Source: CAWIVJ01 sp963839525 (GTDB lineage: Bacteria; Cyanobacteriota; Vampirovibrionia; Gastranaerophilales; Gastranaerophilaceae). From it: a stretch of DNA of 64,000 bases. Shown one piece after another: positions 55,957 through 64,000 of the stretch (its first letter is position 1; each line of letters opens with the position of its first letter). The position numbers and the translations under genes were made by a program. The DNA lies in contig CAWIVJ010000005.1 in assembly GCA_963839525.1 (NCBI GenBank), positions 186,001 through 250,000 of the forward strand, in the 5' to 3' direction. The notes beneath the pieces were generated by a model. It saw nothing but the letters and a program-made list of their open reading frames with translations. It did not search any database and was not told the origin of the DNA.

Positions 55957-56943
55957 ATGCAAAATAATCTTATTGAAATAAAAAATTTATTTGTTGAATA
56001 CAAGGTTCAAACTGCTTTGCAAAAACATAAAAATGTTTTTGCTGTAAATAATTTATCTTTAAATATTAAAAAAGGCGAAATTTTTTCAATCGCCGGTGAA
56101 TCCGGTTGTGGCAAATCCACTCTGGCTAAAGCTATTTTAAGATTAGTAGATGTCAAAGAAGGTGAAATAGTTTTGATAGAAAAAGATGCCGGAACTAAAG
56201 AACAAAATATTTTAGAATTTGACAAAAAGGATTTAAAAAAATTTCGCCAAAAAGCACAGATAATTTTTCAAAACCCTTATTCAAGCCTTAATCCCAAGAT
56301 GAAAATTTACGACATTTTAAAAGAACCTCTAATTGTAAATAAAGAACTTGAAAATTTAAAATCCTTAAAAAAACAAGATATCGACAAAATTATTATCGAT
56401 ACAATAAAACAAGTAGGGCTCAGTGAAAATATTTTGCCTCTTTATCCTCATGAATTTTCTGGCGGTCAAAGACAAAGAATTGCAATAGCCCGTGCATTAA
56501 TTCTTAAACCTCAATTTATTGTAGCAGATGAACCTGTAAGTGCACTTGACGTAAGTATTCAAGCTCAAATAATAAACTTGTTAAATGATTTAAAAGAAAA
56601 ATTTAATTTGACTTTTTTATTTATTTCACACGATTTAAGTGTAATAAAATATATTTCTGACAGAGTAGGAATTATGTATTTAGGCGAAATTGTAGAACTT
56701 GGAACAAGCGAAGAAATTTTTAGTGGTCCTAAACATCCTTATACACAAATACTTTTAAGTGCAAATCCCGGCAGTAAAAAAGAAAAAATTATTTTAAAAG
56801 GTGATTTGCCTTCACCTACAGATTTACCTAAAGGCTGCAAATTTCACACAAGATGCCCCTATGTTATGGAAATTTGTAAAACAAAGATTCCGCCAAAAAC
56901 TGTTTTTTCGAACACTCATTGCGCGTATTGCCATCTATATTAA
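55957..56943 (+). CDS. Oligopeptide/dipeptide-type ABC transporter ATP-binding protein (OppF/DppF-like)
   Basis: The 328-aa product powers import through an Opp/Dpp-like permease. GESGCGKSTLAKAI (Walker A, about 50), QNPYSSLNPKMK (Q-loop), EFSGGQRQRIAIARAL (signature), FIVADEPVSALD (Walker B) and FISHDLSVI (H-loop) are intact. The C-terminal oligopeptide-ABC domain ends with CKFHTRCPYVMEICK, whose three Cys match the family's iron-sulfur-like cluster. No permease or substrate-binding gene is next to it, so partners lie elsewhere. Confidence 0.93.
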   Translation: MQNNLIEIKNLFVEYKVQTALQKHKNVFAVNNLSLNIKKGEIFSIAGESGCGKSTLAKAILRLVDVKEGEIVLIEKDAGTKEQNILEFDKKDLKKFRQKAQIIFQNPYSSLNPKMKIYDILKEPLIVNKELENLKSLKKQDIDKIIIDTIKQVGLSENILPLYPHEFSGGQRQRIAIARALILKPQFIVADEPVSALDVSIQAQIINLLNDLKEKFNLTFLFISHDLSVIKYISDRVGIMYLGEIVELGTSEEIFSGPKHPYTQILLSANPGSKKEKIILKGDLPSPTDLPKGCKFHTRCPYVMEICKTKIPPKTVFSNTHCAYCHLY

Positions 56944-56966
56944 CAAGCTTATAAAAAAATTAAATT

Positions 56967-58007
56967 TTAATCGCAAAAATCTAATATAGTCTGGGTTATT
57001 TGATTCAGCGGTTTAATAACCTGAGCAGCTCCGAGTTCAATTGCTTCTTTAGGCATTCCAAAGACTATACAGGTTTTTTCATCTTGAGCTATAGTTTTTG
57101 CACCGGCATTTCTCATATTTAATAAACCTTGTGCACCATCTTTTCCCATACCTGTAAGAATTACGCCAACTGAGTTTTGTCCTGCATATGTTGCAACTGA
57201 GTTAAAAAGAATTTCAACAGAAGGTCTCTGGTGAAACAACATAGGACCCTCAAAAACAGTGACATAATAGTTTACACCGCTTCTTCTTATTTCCATATGT
57301 TGATTTCCCGGAGCTATTAAAACCTTCCCTTTAGCTAAATATTCACCATCTGTTGCTTCTTTAACCTCAACTTGGCAAATTTGGTTTAATCTTTCAGCAA
57401 ATGCCTTGGTAAAATTTTGAGGCATATGTTGGACAATTACAACTGGAGGAGCATTTTTAGGCAACCTTGAAATAACTTCTCTTATTGCTTCTGTACCGCC
57501 TGTTGATGCACCTATTGCTACTACTTTATTCGTTGTTTTTACCCCTATGGATGAAACTGTTTCAACTCTTTGTCCATATGTTGAAATTCTGCAAGGTTCA
57601 ACTATTTTTGACACTTTTACCTGAGCAGCCGCTTTAACTTTTTCTATAAGTTGCTCACTCATATCCCCTACCGAATAAGCACTTCCAGGCTTAGACAAAA
57701 CTTCTACAGCCCCAAGTTCCATTGCTCTGAGAGCAACGTCTCCTCCTTTTTTTGCAAGAGAACTTACAACAACAACAGGAATAGGATAGTGCTTCATTAA
57801 CTTGCCTAAAAAAGTTAATCCATCCATTCTGGGCATTTCTATGTCTAAAGTTATTACATCAGGTTTCAAATAAACTATTTGATCTCTCCCGACAAAAGGA
57901 TCGGGTGCTGTTCCAACAACCTCAATCTCAGGATCTTTAGAAAGTTCTTGTTCAAAAACTTTTCTAATCATTGCTGAATCATCTATAATTAAAACCTTTA
58001 TCGTCAT
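56967..58007 (-). CDS. cheB: Chemotaxis response regulator protein-glutamate methylesterase
   Basis: CheB removes methyl groups (or deamidates Gln) on chemoreceptors when phosphorylated by CheA. The 346-aa product has the receiver VLIIDDSAMIRKVFEQEL with the acceptor Asp in VITLDIEMPRMDG. The esterase triad is Ser in VAIGASTGGTEAI, His in VVIVQHMPQNFT and Asp in ILTGMGKDGAQG. I chose the ATG at 58007 (AGAGGA upstream) over the frame's longer beginning. It follows cheR with a 22-nt gap, last in the cluster. Confidence 0.95.
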   Translation of the reverse strand: MTIKVLIIDDSAMIRKVFEQELSKDPEIEVVGTAPDPFVGRDQIVYLKPDVITLDIEMPRMDGLTFLGKLMKHYPIPVVVVSSLAKKGGDVALRAMELGAVEVLSKPGSAYSVGDMSEQLIEKVKAAAQVKVSKIVEPCRISTYGQRVETVSSIGVKTTNKVVAIGASTGGTEAIREVISRLPKNAPPVVIVQHMPQNFTKAFAERLNQICQVEVKEATDGEYLAKGKVLIAPGNQHMEIRRSGVNYYVTVFEGPMLFHQRPSVEILFNSVATYAGQNSVGVILTGMGKDGAQGLLNMRNAGAKTIAQDEKTCIVFGMPKEAIELGAAQVIKPLNQITQTILDFCD

Positions 58008-58029
58008 CTTAATTCCTCTTTTACGCTGA

Positions 58030-58863
58030 TTACTTTTTATATATTGTTGGTTCAAAATAAGTGAAAGGATGTTTTATTTGAATTAAACTTTCAGAATGTC
58101 CTATAAATAATAATCCTTTTGCAGAAAGCGCTTTATGAAAATTATTTACTAATCTTTCTTGAACTTCTTTATCAAAATAAATCATAACATTTCTGCAAAA
58201 TATTATATCAAATGGATTTTTAAACGGGAAAGCGTCCATAAGATTGAATAATCTGAAGGTTACACTGTTTTTTACTTCATCTGTTATTGTCCAACTACTA
58301 CCTGTTTTAATAAAATATTTATTAATATAATAATTGTTGATATTGTCTTCAGGACCAAATTTATAAATACCTGTCAATGCTTTTCTTATACTATCGGGGC
58401 TTATATCTGTAGCTAAAATCTTTGCACGTACTCCCATAGGTAGAATTTCCTTAAACAGCATTGCCAGAGTATAAGCTTCTTCACCTGTAGAACAAGCAGC
58501 ACTCCAGACCCTTAGCTCACCTGAAAGTTTTACAGATTGACTTTCTGCTATAATACTTGAAATATTTCGTTGCAAAAATTCAAAGTGATTATTTTCCCTA
58601 AAAAAATTTGTCTTATGTACAGTCACCGTATCTATAAATTTATTCTTTAAATCTTTTTGGCGTTCGGATATTGGAGGCGATACTATAAAGTGATAGTATT
58701 CTCCTGAGTTTTGAACTCCTGCTTCACCCATAAGCTTGGAAAGTTTTTGAGCCAGTAGATTTTTTTTACTTTCTTCAATATATATACCCATATTTCTATA
58801 TAAATACTCGCAAAATAAATCTAAATATCTGTGTTCAATTACGGCTAGTCTGTTTAATTGCAT
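58030..58863 (-). CDS. cheR: Chemotaxis protein methyltransferase
   Basis: CheR adds methyl groups from SAM to receptor glutamates. The 277-aa product has the N-terminal helical domain, then RVWSAACSTGEEAYTLAML (SAM loop), ILATDISPDSIRKA, and DIIFCRNVMIYFDKEVQ. KGLLFIGHSESL ends the fold, all in family order. It precedes cheB and is separated from mcp by 99 nt holding a 10-bp hairpin. Confidence 0.94.
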   Translation of the reverse strand: MQLNRLAVIEHRYLDLFCEYLYRNMGIYIEESKKNLLAQKLSKLMGEAGVQNSGEYYHFIVSPPISERQKDLKNKFIDTVTVHKTNFFRENNHFEFLQRNISSIIAESQSVKLSGELRVWSAACSTGEEAYTLAMLFKEILPMGVRAKILATDISPDSIRKALTGIYKFGPEDNINNYYINKYFIKTGSSWTITDEVKNSVTFRLFNLMDAFPFKNPFDIIFCRNVMIYFDKEVQERLVNNFHKALSAKGLLFIGHSESLIQIKHPFTYFEPTIYKK

Positions 58864-58887
58864 CCTAAATCCTCTTTTTTTTACTTA

Positions 58888-58912
58888 TAGGTGAGAGAAC
58901 ATCTCTCACCTA
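58888..58912. repeat. 10-bp perfect hairpin between mcp and cheR
   Basis: TAGGTGAGAG and CTCTCACCTA flank a 5-nt loop. There is no following T tract on either strand, so it is not a simple terminator. It could be a processing site or a relative of the AGTGA-type repeats. Confidence 0.75.
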
Positions 58913-58962
58913 CAGTAATTTACATTATAAATGTAGAACTCTAAAATTTTTATTTTTAAAAA

Positions 58963-60138
58963 TTAAAAATCACCTAAAGGGATAATATCCTCAGGTGTTT
59001 CCATTTTTTTAGGAGGCGGTTGATTGCTTACTTTATTTCCACCCTCCATTTTTGCAGGTTTAAAAGCTTTTTTATTATCTTTTTCTTTTTTTGAATCAGA
59101 TATAGCTTTTTTGGGTTTAAAAGTTGCTTCATAACTAATAACTTTATTGATTACCTGATTTGTTCCGTTAATCAAACAACTAAGTTCATCCATAATATCT
59201 TTAAGATTAACAGAATAAACTGACAGTTGATCAGAAGAAATCGCGCTTTCTTGAGCAGTGGCGGCGTTCGCTTGAAGAACATGTTCCATCTGAGAAATTG
59301 CTTTATTTATCTGACCAATGCCTATTTCTTGCTCCTGACTTGCTGTAGATATTTCCCCTAACAGCTCGCTTACTTTATTTGATTCGCTGTTAATTTCTGT
59401 CAAAGAATCACTTACTTTTTCGGTAATACCTAAGCATTTTTCTGATAAATTTATATTACTTTCAATTATATTAGCAGTATCCTTGGCTGCTTGAGCACTT
59501 CTTTGTGCTAAATTTCTAACTTCTTCCGCTACAACGGCAAAACCTTTACCGGCATCACCTGCCCGTGCAGCTTCAACTGCAGCATTAAGTGACAAGATAT
59601 TTGTTTGGAAAGCAATTTCATCAATAACTTTAATAATTTTAGAAATCTCTCCGCTTGAATTTTTAAGTTCTTTCATTGATTCAAGCATTGTTTGCATTTC
59701 AAAATCACCTTTATCGGCAGCTTCTTTAGTCCTTTTAGCTAAGATATCAGCTTCTTTAGTATTCTGCGTAGTTTGGTGAACCATTGAAGAAGATTCTTCT
59801 AAAGTCGAAGATGTTTCTTGTATTGATGACGCCTGTTCACTTGAGCCTTCTGCCAGTCTGCGGCTTGTTGTTGTTAAATTCTTTGATAAAGAATTTAAAT
59901 TGCCTGAAGCCTCAGATAAATTTTCAAGAACACTCTTAATAGACTGTTTAATGTTTTCAGTCACTAACCATGCTACATATTGAGAAATAACAATGGTAGA
60001 TAAACAGCCCGCAATTACTAAAGGCGAATGTATGTTTATTCCCATGGTCACTCCACTTGCAAGTGAAATAAATTCTACAAAAAGAATTGCTACTACAACT
60101 CTAAAACTTAATTTTAATTTAGAAAAACTGTTAAACAT
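58963..60138 (-). CDS. Methyl-accepting chemotaxis protein, no periplasmic sensor
   Basis: The 391-aa receptor begins with two hydrophobic spans (about 13-33 and 38-60) joined by a loop of only about four residues, so it has no periplasmic ligand domain and no obvious HAMP. The signalling domain (about 90-330) keeps the highly conserved tip with IDEIAFQTNILSLNAAVEAA and AGDAGKGFAVVAEEVRNLA. The C-terminus is Lys/Pro-rich. It probably senses membrane state, redox or a cytoplasmic cue, or signals with a partner. It overlaps cheW by 8 nt. Confidence 0.92.
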   Translation of the reverse strand: MFNSFSKLKLSFRVVVAILFVEFISLASGVTMGINIHSPLVIAGCLSTIVISQYVAWLVTENIKQSIKSVLENLSEASGNLNSLSKNLTTTSRRLAEGSSEQASSIQETSSTLEESSSMVHQTTQNTKEADILAKRTKEAADKGDFEMQTMLESMKELKNSSGEISKIIKVIDEIAFQTNILSLNAAVEAARAGDAGKGFAVVAEEVRNLAQRSAQAAKDTANIIESNINLSEKCLGITEKVSDSLTEINSESNKVSELLGEISTASQEQEIGIGQINKAISQMEHVLQANAATAQESAISSDQLSVYSVNLKDIMDELSCLINGTNQVINKVISYEATFKPKKAISDSKKEKDNKKAFKPAKMEGGNKVSNQPPPKKMETPEDIIPLGDF

Positions 60139-60619
60139 GGCTACCTTCTTTCTCGTTATCCATCATCTTCATTACTTCTTCACACATAAATATTTCGTCT
60201 ATATCAAGAATAATTACAACTCTATCTTTAATTTTACCTATTCCTAATATAGAATTGTGCTCTAACGAAGTTCCGTATTCTGGAGGCGGTTCAATTTGTT
60301 CCTCAGAAATTGTAACAACTTCTGAAACAGTATCTACTACAACTCCTAAGAGTCTTTGTGATCCTTTCATAAGAACTTCCACAACAATAATACAAGTTCT
60401 CTCGTCATACTCTTGTGCTTTCATCCCAAATTTTATTCTTAAATCCATTACGGGAATAATTTTTCCACGTAAATTTATTATTCCCTTTACAAAATCAGGT
60501 GTTCGTGGAACAGGAGTTATATCCATCATCCCGATTAATTCTTTCACTTTAAGGATGGAAATTCCATATCCTTCGCTACCAAGGGAAAAAGTAAGCAATT
60601 TTTGATCAATTTCAGTCAT
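60131..60619 (-). CDS. cheW: Chemotaxis coupling protein CheW
   Basis: CheW links receptors to CheA. The 162-aa SH3-like protein has LLTFSLGSEGYGISILKVKELIG in two halves, PDFVKGIINLRGKIIPVMDL and IVVEVLMKGSQRLLGVVVD. It starts one base into the cheA stop (TAATG) and overlaps mcp by 8 nt, so cheA-cheW-mcp are translationally coupled. Confidence 0.94.
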   Translation of the reverse strand: MTEIDQKLLTFSLGSEGYGISILKVKELIGMMDITPVPRTPDFVKGIINLRGKIIPVMDLRIKFGMKAQEYDERTCIIVVEVLMKGSQRLLGVVVDTVSEVVTISEEQIEPPPEYGTSLEHNSILGIGKIKDRVVIILDIDEIFMCEEVMKMMDNEKEGSHV

Positions 60620-62574
60620 TATTCTTTGACCTCCTTTTTAAATAAGTAATCTATATCAAGTATTAAAGAAACCTTTCCTGTTCCAAGGATTGACATCCCC
60701 GAAATATATCTTAGATGCGCGAACTCTGTACTTACAGGTTTTACAACAACTTCTTGTCTATTAATTACATTAACAATAGGTATTGCTCTCAGTTCTTGAT
60801 CTAATTCCAAAATCATAACCAAAGGAACTTGTTTCGGTTCTTCTACATCTTTAAAGAAAGTAGCAATAGGAACTAGAGGGATAATATTATCCCTTACTCT
60901 TATCATTGTCCTTTTTTCTTTTGTAAAAATCCATTGGTCTTCCTTTGGTTGTAAAAATTCTTTTACATTTACGGTAGGAACAACAAAATGTTGTTCATTT
61001 ATTTCTATTATCGTACCATTCATAATAGCATGATTTACAGGAACTTCAAGTGTAAAAACAGAGCCTTGATCCAAAGTACTTTGGATATCTACTTTTCCGC
61101 CAAGTTTAAAAATTTGGGTTTTAACAACATCCATTCCAACTCCGCGTCCTGAAATATTATCAACAACCGCAGCAGTTGAAAAACCTGGTAACATAATAAA
61201 TTCCATTATTTCAGCATCGCTATAAGCTCTATTTTGATCTATTAAACCTTTTTCAAGTGCTTTTTTATACACAACTTCAGTATTAATACCCCGTCCATCA
61301 TCTTTAACCTGTATATATATTTTCCCTCTTTTACTATAAGCCTTTAACTCAACTTTAGCTCTTTCAGCCTTATTGCTTTTAATTCTATCTTCAGATTTTT
61401 CTTCAATCCCGTGAGAAATGGCATTCTTAATCATATGAACCAACGGATCAAGAAGTTTTTCGGCAACTACTCTATCTATTTCTGTATTTTCACCGGAGGT
61501 CACAAATTCAACATTTTTATCAAGTTCATGAATTGTATCTCTGGCAATTCGTACAATTTTCTGAAATGTTGATTTCAAAGATACCATTCTTAAAGACATT
61601 GATAAATATTGTAATTCCCTTGTTATTCGCAAAAAACCGGACATATTTGTAACAAGCTGCCTATCGTCATGGTAATTTGAGGCTACATATTGCTCAATTA
61701 ATGCTTGATTAATAATAAGCTCTCCCATCATATCAACAAGATGATCAATTTTATGATTTGCCACTTTCATATATTCTTCATTTGCTGAAGAATTTTTTGT
61801 TGTTGAAACTTCTTTTTTAACATCCTTAAAAGGCTGAGAATTTCCTTTTAATTTTTGGATTATATCTTGCTGAAAAGACTTTAAAACTTCTTGCCCGGAT
61901 GAATCTGTAACCGTCTCTTCCAAAACTTTTTCAGATTTTTCTCCCGAAGACTCATTTTCTTCTTTATTAGTTGACGCCTCAAAAACAATTGTATTAATTT
62001 CTTCCATTTCACCATATTTTTTTTCTGATCCTTTGGAAGGTTCTTCCTTTGCCTTTTCTTCTATTTCAGAAATTTCTTTTGCAAAAGCTCCTAACCCTGT
62101 TTCTTCTTTAACAGATTCAGTATTTTCAGATTTTTCACAATATATTTCTGCTTGAATTTGAGATTCTTCGACTTTTGCCAATTCTTCTAAAACAACTAAA
62201 AGATTTTCTATATTATTAATTAAATCTTTATCTTTAAATGCTTCGATACTTTCACAAAGCTGTTTAATATAATCTGAAGCTTTTAAAATTGCGTCAATAA
62301 TTTCTGTATTTACATTTAATTCTCCCTTACGGCAATAATCCATAAGGGTTTCAGTTTTATGAGCAACTTCTTGTATTATTATATGTTCGACAAAACCGGA
62401 TAGCCCTTTTAAAGTGTGAAAAGCTCTAAACATAGTATGGATAATATCAGTATTTTCAGGATTTTTCTCTAAAGACATAGCACTTGTTTCAATTTCCTCA
62501 AGATGCTCAAAAGCTTCTACAATAAAATCGTCCCAAAAATCTTTTTCTATATTTATTTCTTGAAATTTTCCCAT
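60619..62574 (-). CDS. cheA: Chemotaxis histidine kinase CheA
   Basis: CheA phosphorylates CheY and CheB on receptor signals. The 651-aa product has the HPt domain (1-110) with the phospho-His in AFHTLKGLSGF (His53), a low-complexity acidic linker with Ser/Glu (about 130-250), the dimer domain (HKIDHLVDMMGELIINQAL), the ATPase (HMIKNAISHGIE N-box, DDGRGI and GRGVGMDVVKT), and a CheW-like regulatory end. No P2 domain is evident, so the linker may take its place. The TAATG junction couples it with cheW. Confidence 0.95.
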   Translation of the reverse strand: MGKFQEINIEKDFWDDFIVEAFEHLEEIETSAMSLEKNPENTDIIHTMFRAFHTLKGLSGFVEHIIIQEVAHKTETLMDYCRKGELNVNTEIIDAILKASDYIKQLCESIEAFKDKDLINNIENLLVVLEELAKVEESQIQAEIYCEKSENTESVKEETGLGAFAKEISEIEEKAKEEPSKGSEKKYGEMEEINTIVFEASTNKEENESSGEKSEKVLEETVTDSSGQEVLKSFQQDIIQKLKGNSQPFKDVKKEVSTTKNSSANEEYMKVANHKIDHLVDMMGELIINQALIEQYVASNYHDDRQLVTNMSGFLRITRELQYLSMSLRMVSLKSTFQKIVRIARDTIHELDKNVEFVTSGENTEIDRVVAEKLLDPLVHMIKNAISHGIEEKSEDRIKSNKAERAKVELKAYSKRGKIYIQVKDDGRGINTEVVYKKALEKGLIDQNRAYSDAEIMEFIMLPGFSTAAVVDNISGRGVGMDVVKTQIFKLGGKVDIQSTLDQGSVFTLEVPVNHAIMNGTIIEINEQHFVVPTVNVKEFLQPKEDQWIFTKEKRTMIRVRDNIIPLVPIATFFKDVEEPKQVPLVMILELDQELRAIPIVNVINRQEVVVKPVSTEFAHLRYISGMSILGTGKVSLILDIDYLFKKEVKE

Positions 62575-62579
62575 TATTT

Positions 62580-63068
62580 TTATTCCAAACTATAAGCTAT
62601 ACCAAACTTTTCACCATTAACCTTAAAAAATAATTTCTTTGAAGGAACTTTGCTGATTGCTCCAAACATATCTTCACCCGATATATATGTTGGATTTGAA
62701 GAGAAAAGAACATAATTTTTTTCACCACTGGACAGATTAAACGCAGTTTCTACTCTAATTTTATGTGTAAATCGCTTACAAAATTCCGAATAAAAATCTA
62801 CAAGCGCGGATTTGGCAAATATATCAATACGTTCTATTTTTTCTGATCCCATTAATTTTCCGGCAATTTCTTTGGCTGTTTTGTCTGTATAGCCAAACAT
62901 TATATTACCTTCCATATCTCCAGATATCCCAATTAAAGTATTAACTTCTTCTGTTGAATTTAAAGTACTTGACGGAACTTCACACATAAACTTATGATTT
63001 ATTCCCATATATGAAAATAAATCTTCAAAAACCTGAACAAATATATCATTCAAATTAAAAGTCGTCAT
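62580..63068 (-). CDS. CheX-like protein with degenerate phosphatase motif
   Basis: CheX/CheC proteins dephosphorylate CheY-P. This 162-aa protein has the fold (MEGNIMFGYTDKTAKEIAGKLMG, in two halves) but at the active helix reads LVDFYSEFCKRF, without the E-x-x-N of CheX/CheC. It may be a regulatory or dimer partner of the upstream paralogue. I chose ATG 63068; the longer frame begins with TTG. It overlaps the upstream gene by 14 nt and ends just before cheA. Confidence 0.75.
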   Translation of the reverse strand: MTTFNLNDIFVQVFEDLFSYMGINHKFMCEVPSSTLNSTEEVNTLIGISGDMEGNIMFGYTDKTAKEIAGKLMGSEKIERIDIFAKSALVDFYSEFCKRFTHKIRVETAFNLSSGEKNYVLFSSNPTYISGEDMFGAISKVPSKKLFFKVNGEKFGIAYSLE

Positions 63069-63585
63069 AAGTACTTTCGCTAAATCCCATATCAACAATG
63101 AATTTTCCTAATGAGCAGTCATAAAATGCTTTCATTGATGATACATTAGGTGTTACAACTTCCAAATCTTTCGCAGAGAATATTGCCGGAGGGCTGATCC
63201 AAATTTCTCTCTTCCCAAAGGCATTATTTATATGTGTAGCAGCTCTGCCACAGAACATATTTGCAAATTCAGCCAGATAAACATGCAAATCATCTTCCTG
63301 ATCAAGCGGGTCACCAAAATTCATTGCTTCGGCTATGTTTTTTCCATATTCAACTGAAGTATTCAATAATATTCTTCCGTTAGTATTTCCAGAAAGCCCT
63401 ATAATAATAACTAAAGATAATTTATCTTCAGGCTGAATGCCAAACTCTCCATTATTTACAATGGATTCACCCGTAACTTCAAGCATTACTTCTTCAAATG
63501 ACTGTTTTGCTAAATTAAATAAAACATCGAATTTATTTTCTAAAACTTCTGCATTACTTTCTAAAACTTCTGCATTATTTTCCAA
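63055..63585 (-). CDS. CheX/CheC-like phosphatase with repeated N-terminal arm
   Basis: The roughly 176-aa product has NGEFGIQPEDKLSLVI and GNTNGRILLNTS, then LAEFANMFCGRAATHINNA, where Glu and Asn form E-x-x-N, and ISPPAIF. That fits CheX/CheC phosphatases acting on CheY-P. An N-terminal arm ENNAEVLESNAEVLEN is a tandem duplication of 21 nt (63541-63583). Start: AGGAGG is six bases before a TTG at 63585; the frame's earlier start lies in the upstream gene's end. It follows cheY and precedes its paralogue. Confidence 0.78.
   Translation of the reverse strand: MENNAEVLESNAEVLENKFDVLFNLAKQSFEEVMLEVTGESIVNNGEFGIQPEDKLSLVIIIGLSGNTNGRILLNTSVEYGKNIAEAMNFGDPLDQEDDLHVYLAEFANMFCGRAATHINNAFGKREIWISPPAIFSAKDLEVVTPNVSSMKAFYDCSLGKFIVDMGFSESTYDDF
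63541..63583. repeat. 21-nt tandem duplication in the CheX-like gene
   Basis: The unit TTTCTAAAACTTCTGCATTA occurs twice in tandem (with a third partial copy) and codes for the SNAEVLE words at the N-terminus. Confidence 0.8.
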
Positions 63586-63595
63586 AATAAGCCTC

Positions 63596-63958
63596 CTATT
63601 CAAAAACTTCTGATAACTTTGCTTGCAATACTTCAGGTCTAAATGGCTTTGTCATAAAATATTTAATACCTATTTCTCGAGCCTGATTTAATAAAGTTTC
63701 ATCACCCATTGCCGAAAGCATTATTATTTTAGCATTAGGATTTATTTCAAAAAGCCTTTTCGCCGTTTCTAAACCATCCATAACCGGCATTGTTACATCT
63801 AAAGTTATAACGTCTGCGCGAGTTTCAATGTATTTATCTACGCCTAATTGTCCATCAAGAGCATTTCCTACTACTTCCCATTCTGTACCTTCAAGAGCTT
63901 TACTTACTGCTTTAAATACAAACGGTGAATCATCAATTACTAAGACCTTTTTACCCAT
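63596..63958 (-). CDS. cheY: CheY-like response regulator
   Basis: This 120-aa receiver domain has VLVIDDSPFVFKAVSKAL, phospho-acceptor Asp in VITLDVTMPVMDGLE and Lys in FMTKPFRPEV. No output domain exists, as in CheY. The ATG at 63958 has GGAG 9 nt upstream; the frame's GTG at 63973 is a less likely start. It heads the cluster: cheY, two CheX-like genes, cheA, cheW, mcp, cheR, cheB. The genes abut or overlap except for the mcp-cheR gap. Confidence 0.92.
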   Translation of the reverse strand: MGKKVLVIDDSPFVFKAVSKALEGTEWEVVGNALDGQLGVDKYIETRADVITLDVTMPVMDGLETAKRLFEINPNAKIIMLSAMGDETLLNQAREIGIKYFMTKPFRPEVLQAKLSEVFE

Positions 63959-64000
63959 TTCAATTTTCTCCACTTACATTATATCATAATTACACTTGAG

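Noticed and set aside
58888..58912. Intrinsic terminator between mcp and cheR
   Set aside because: The stem is perfect but neither strand has a following T tract.
63066..63098. Longer TTG-started CheX-like protein
   Set aside because: ATG at 63068 is available; the extension lies wholly within the upstream gene and has no ribosome site.

Overview
The window is a low-GC chromosomal segment of a Gram-negative-type bacterium. CMP-KDO synthetase (kdsB), an OstA/LptD-like outer-membrane protein, GlmU, Acc subunits and a full chemotaxis cluster point to a double-membrane, probably motile or twitching cell. The many lineage-restricted proteins with a short N-terminal 'xFG/FxG' motif suggest Vampirovibrionia (Melainabacteria, Gastranaerophilales). 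That placement is inference from protein style, not a database match. I saw no rRNA, tRNA, CRISPR array, insertion sequence or prophage. The code is standard: TAG ends real genes such as glmU.

Layout. 0-7.5 kb: a repeat-tailed membrane protein, cca, a 1041-aa helicase-nuclease, a charged hypothetical, ispD. 7.6-14 kb: TPR protein, diguanylate cyclase, DivIC/FtsL-like protein, TPR protein and two glycosyltransferases, all on + and tightly packed. 14-21 kb: a DUF2229 protein on the minus strand, then a tiny membrane protein, an M23 peptidase, an OstA/LptD-like protein, a class II aldolase, glmU and a LuxR-type regulator. 21-23 kb: a compact thiS - mnmA - thiF-like set. 23-31 kb: lineage-specific membrane proteins, rarA, an iron alcohol dehydrogenase, metE. 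31-34 kb: pabBC-pabA, laced with in-frame palindromic repeats. 34-41 kb: a DHH phosphoesterase, clpB, and a GH57 gene split by one in-frame TAG. 41-46 kb: a repeat-rich intergenic region with two tiny genes, thrS, a TadE-like/BlaI-like trio, rsmD. 46-51 kb: a TrmB regulator, nanE-nanK, kdsB, and a DUF3800 gene with a structured RNA lodged at the kdsB 5' end. 51-57 kb: accA, accD, a matrixin-type protease, ybaB-recR, an OppF-like ATPase. 57-64 kb: minus-strand chemotaxis genes cheY-cheX-cheX'-cheA-cheW-mcp-cheR-cheB.

Most interesting points. (1) An 18-bp direct repeat brackets a unit of a small three-way-junction RNA gene plus a DUF3800 gene, as if a cassette had entered the start of kdsB and left a leader peptide behind. 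(2) MnmA is sandwiched between a ThiS-like sulfur carrier and an E1-like enzyme and lacks the usual second catalytic cysteine, suggesting carrier-based tRNA thiolation. (3) Palindromic repeats are translated in frame inside PabBC and PabA. (4) At least eight genes have a -10 box ending 6-7 nt before the start codon, which predicts leaderless mRNAs. (5) A GH57 glycoside hydrolase is interrupted by a single amber codon.
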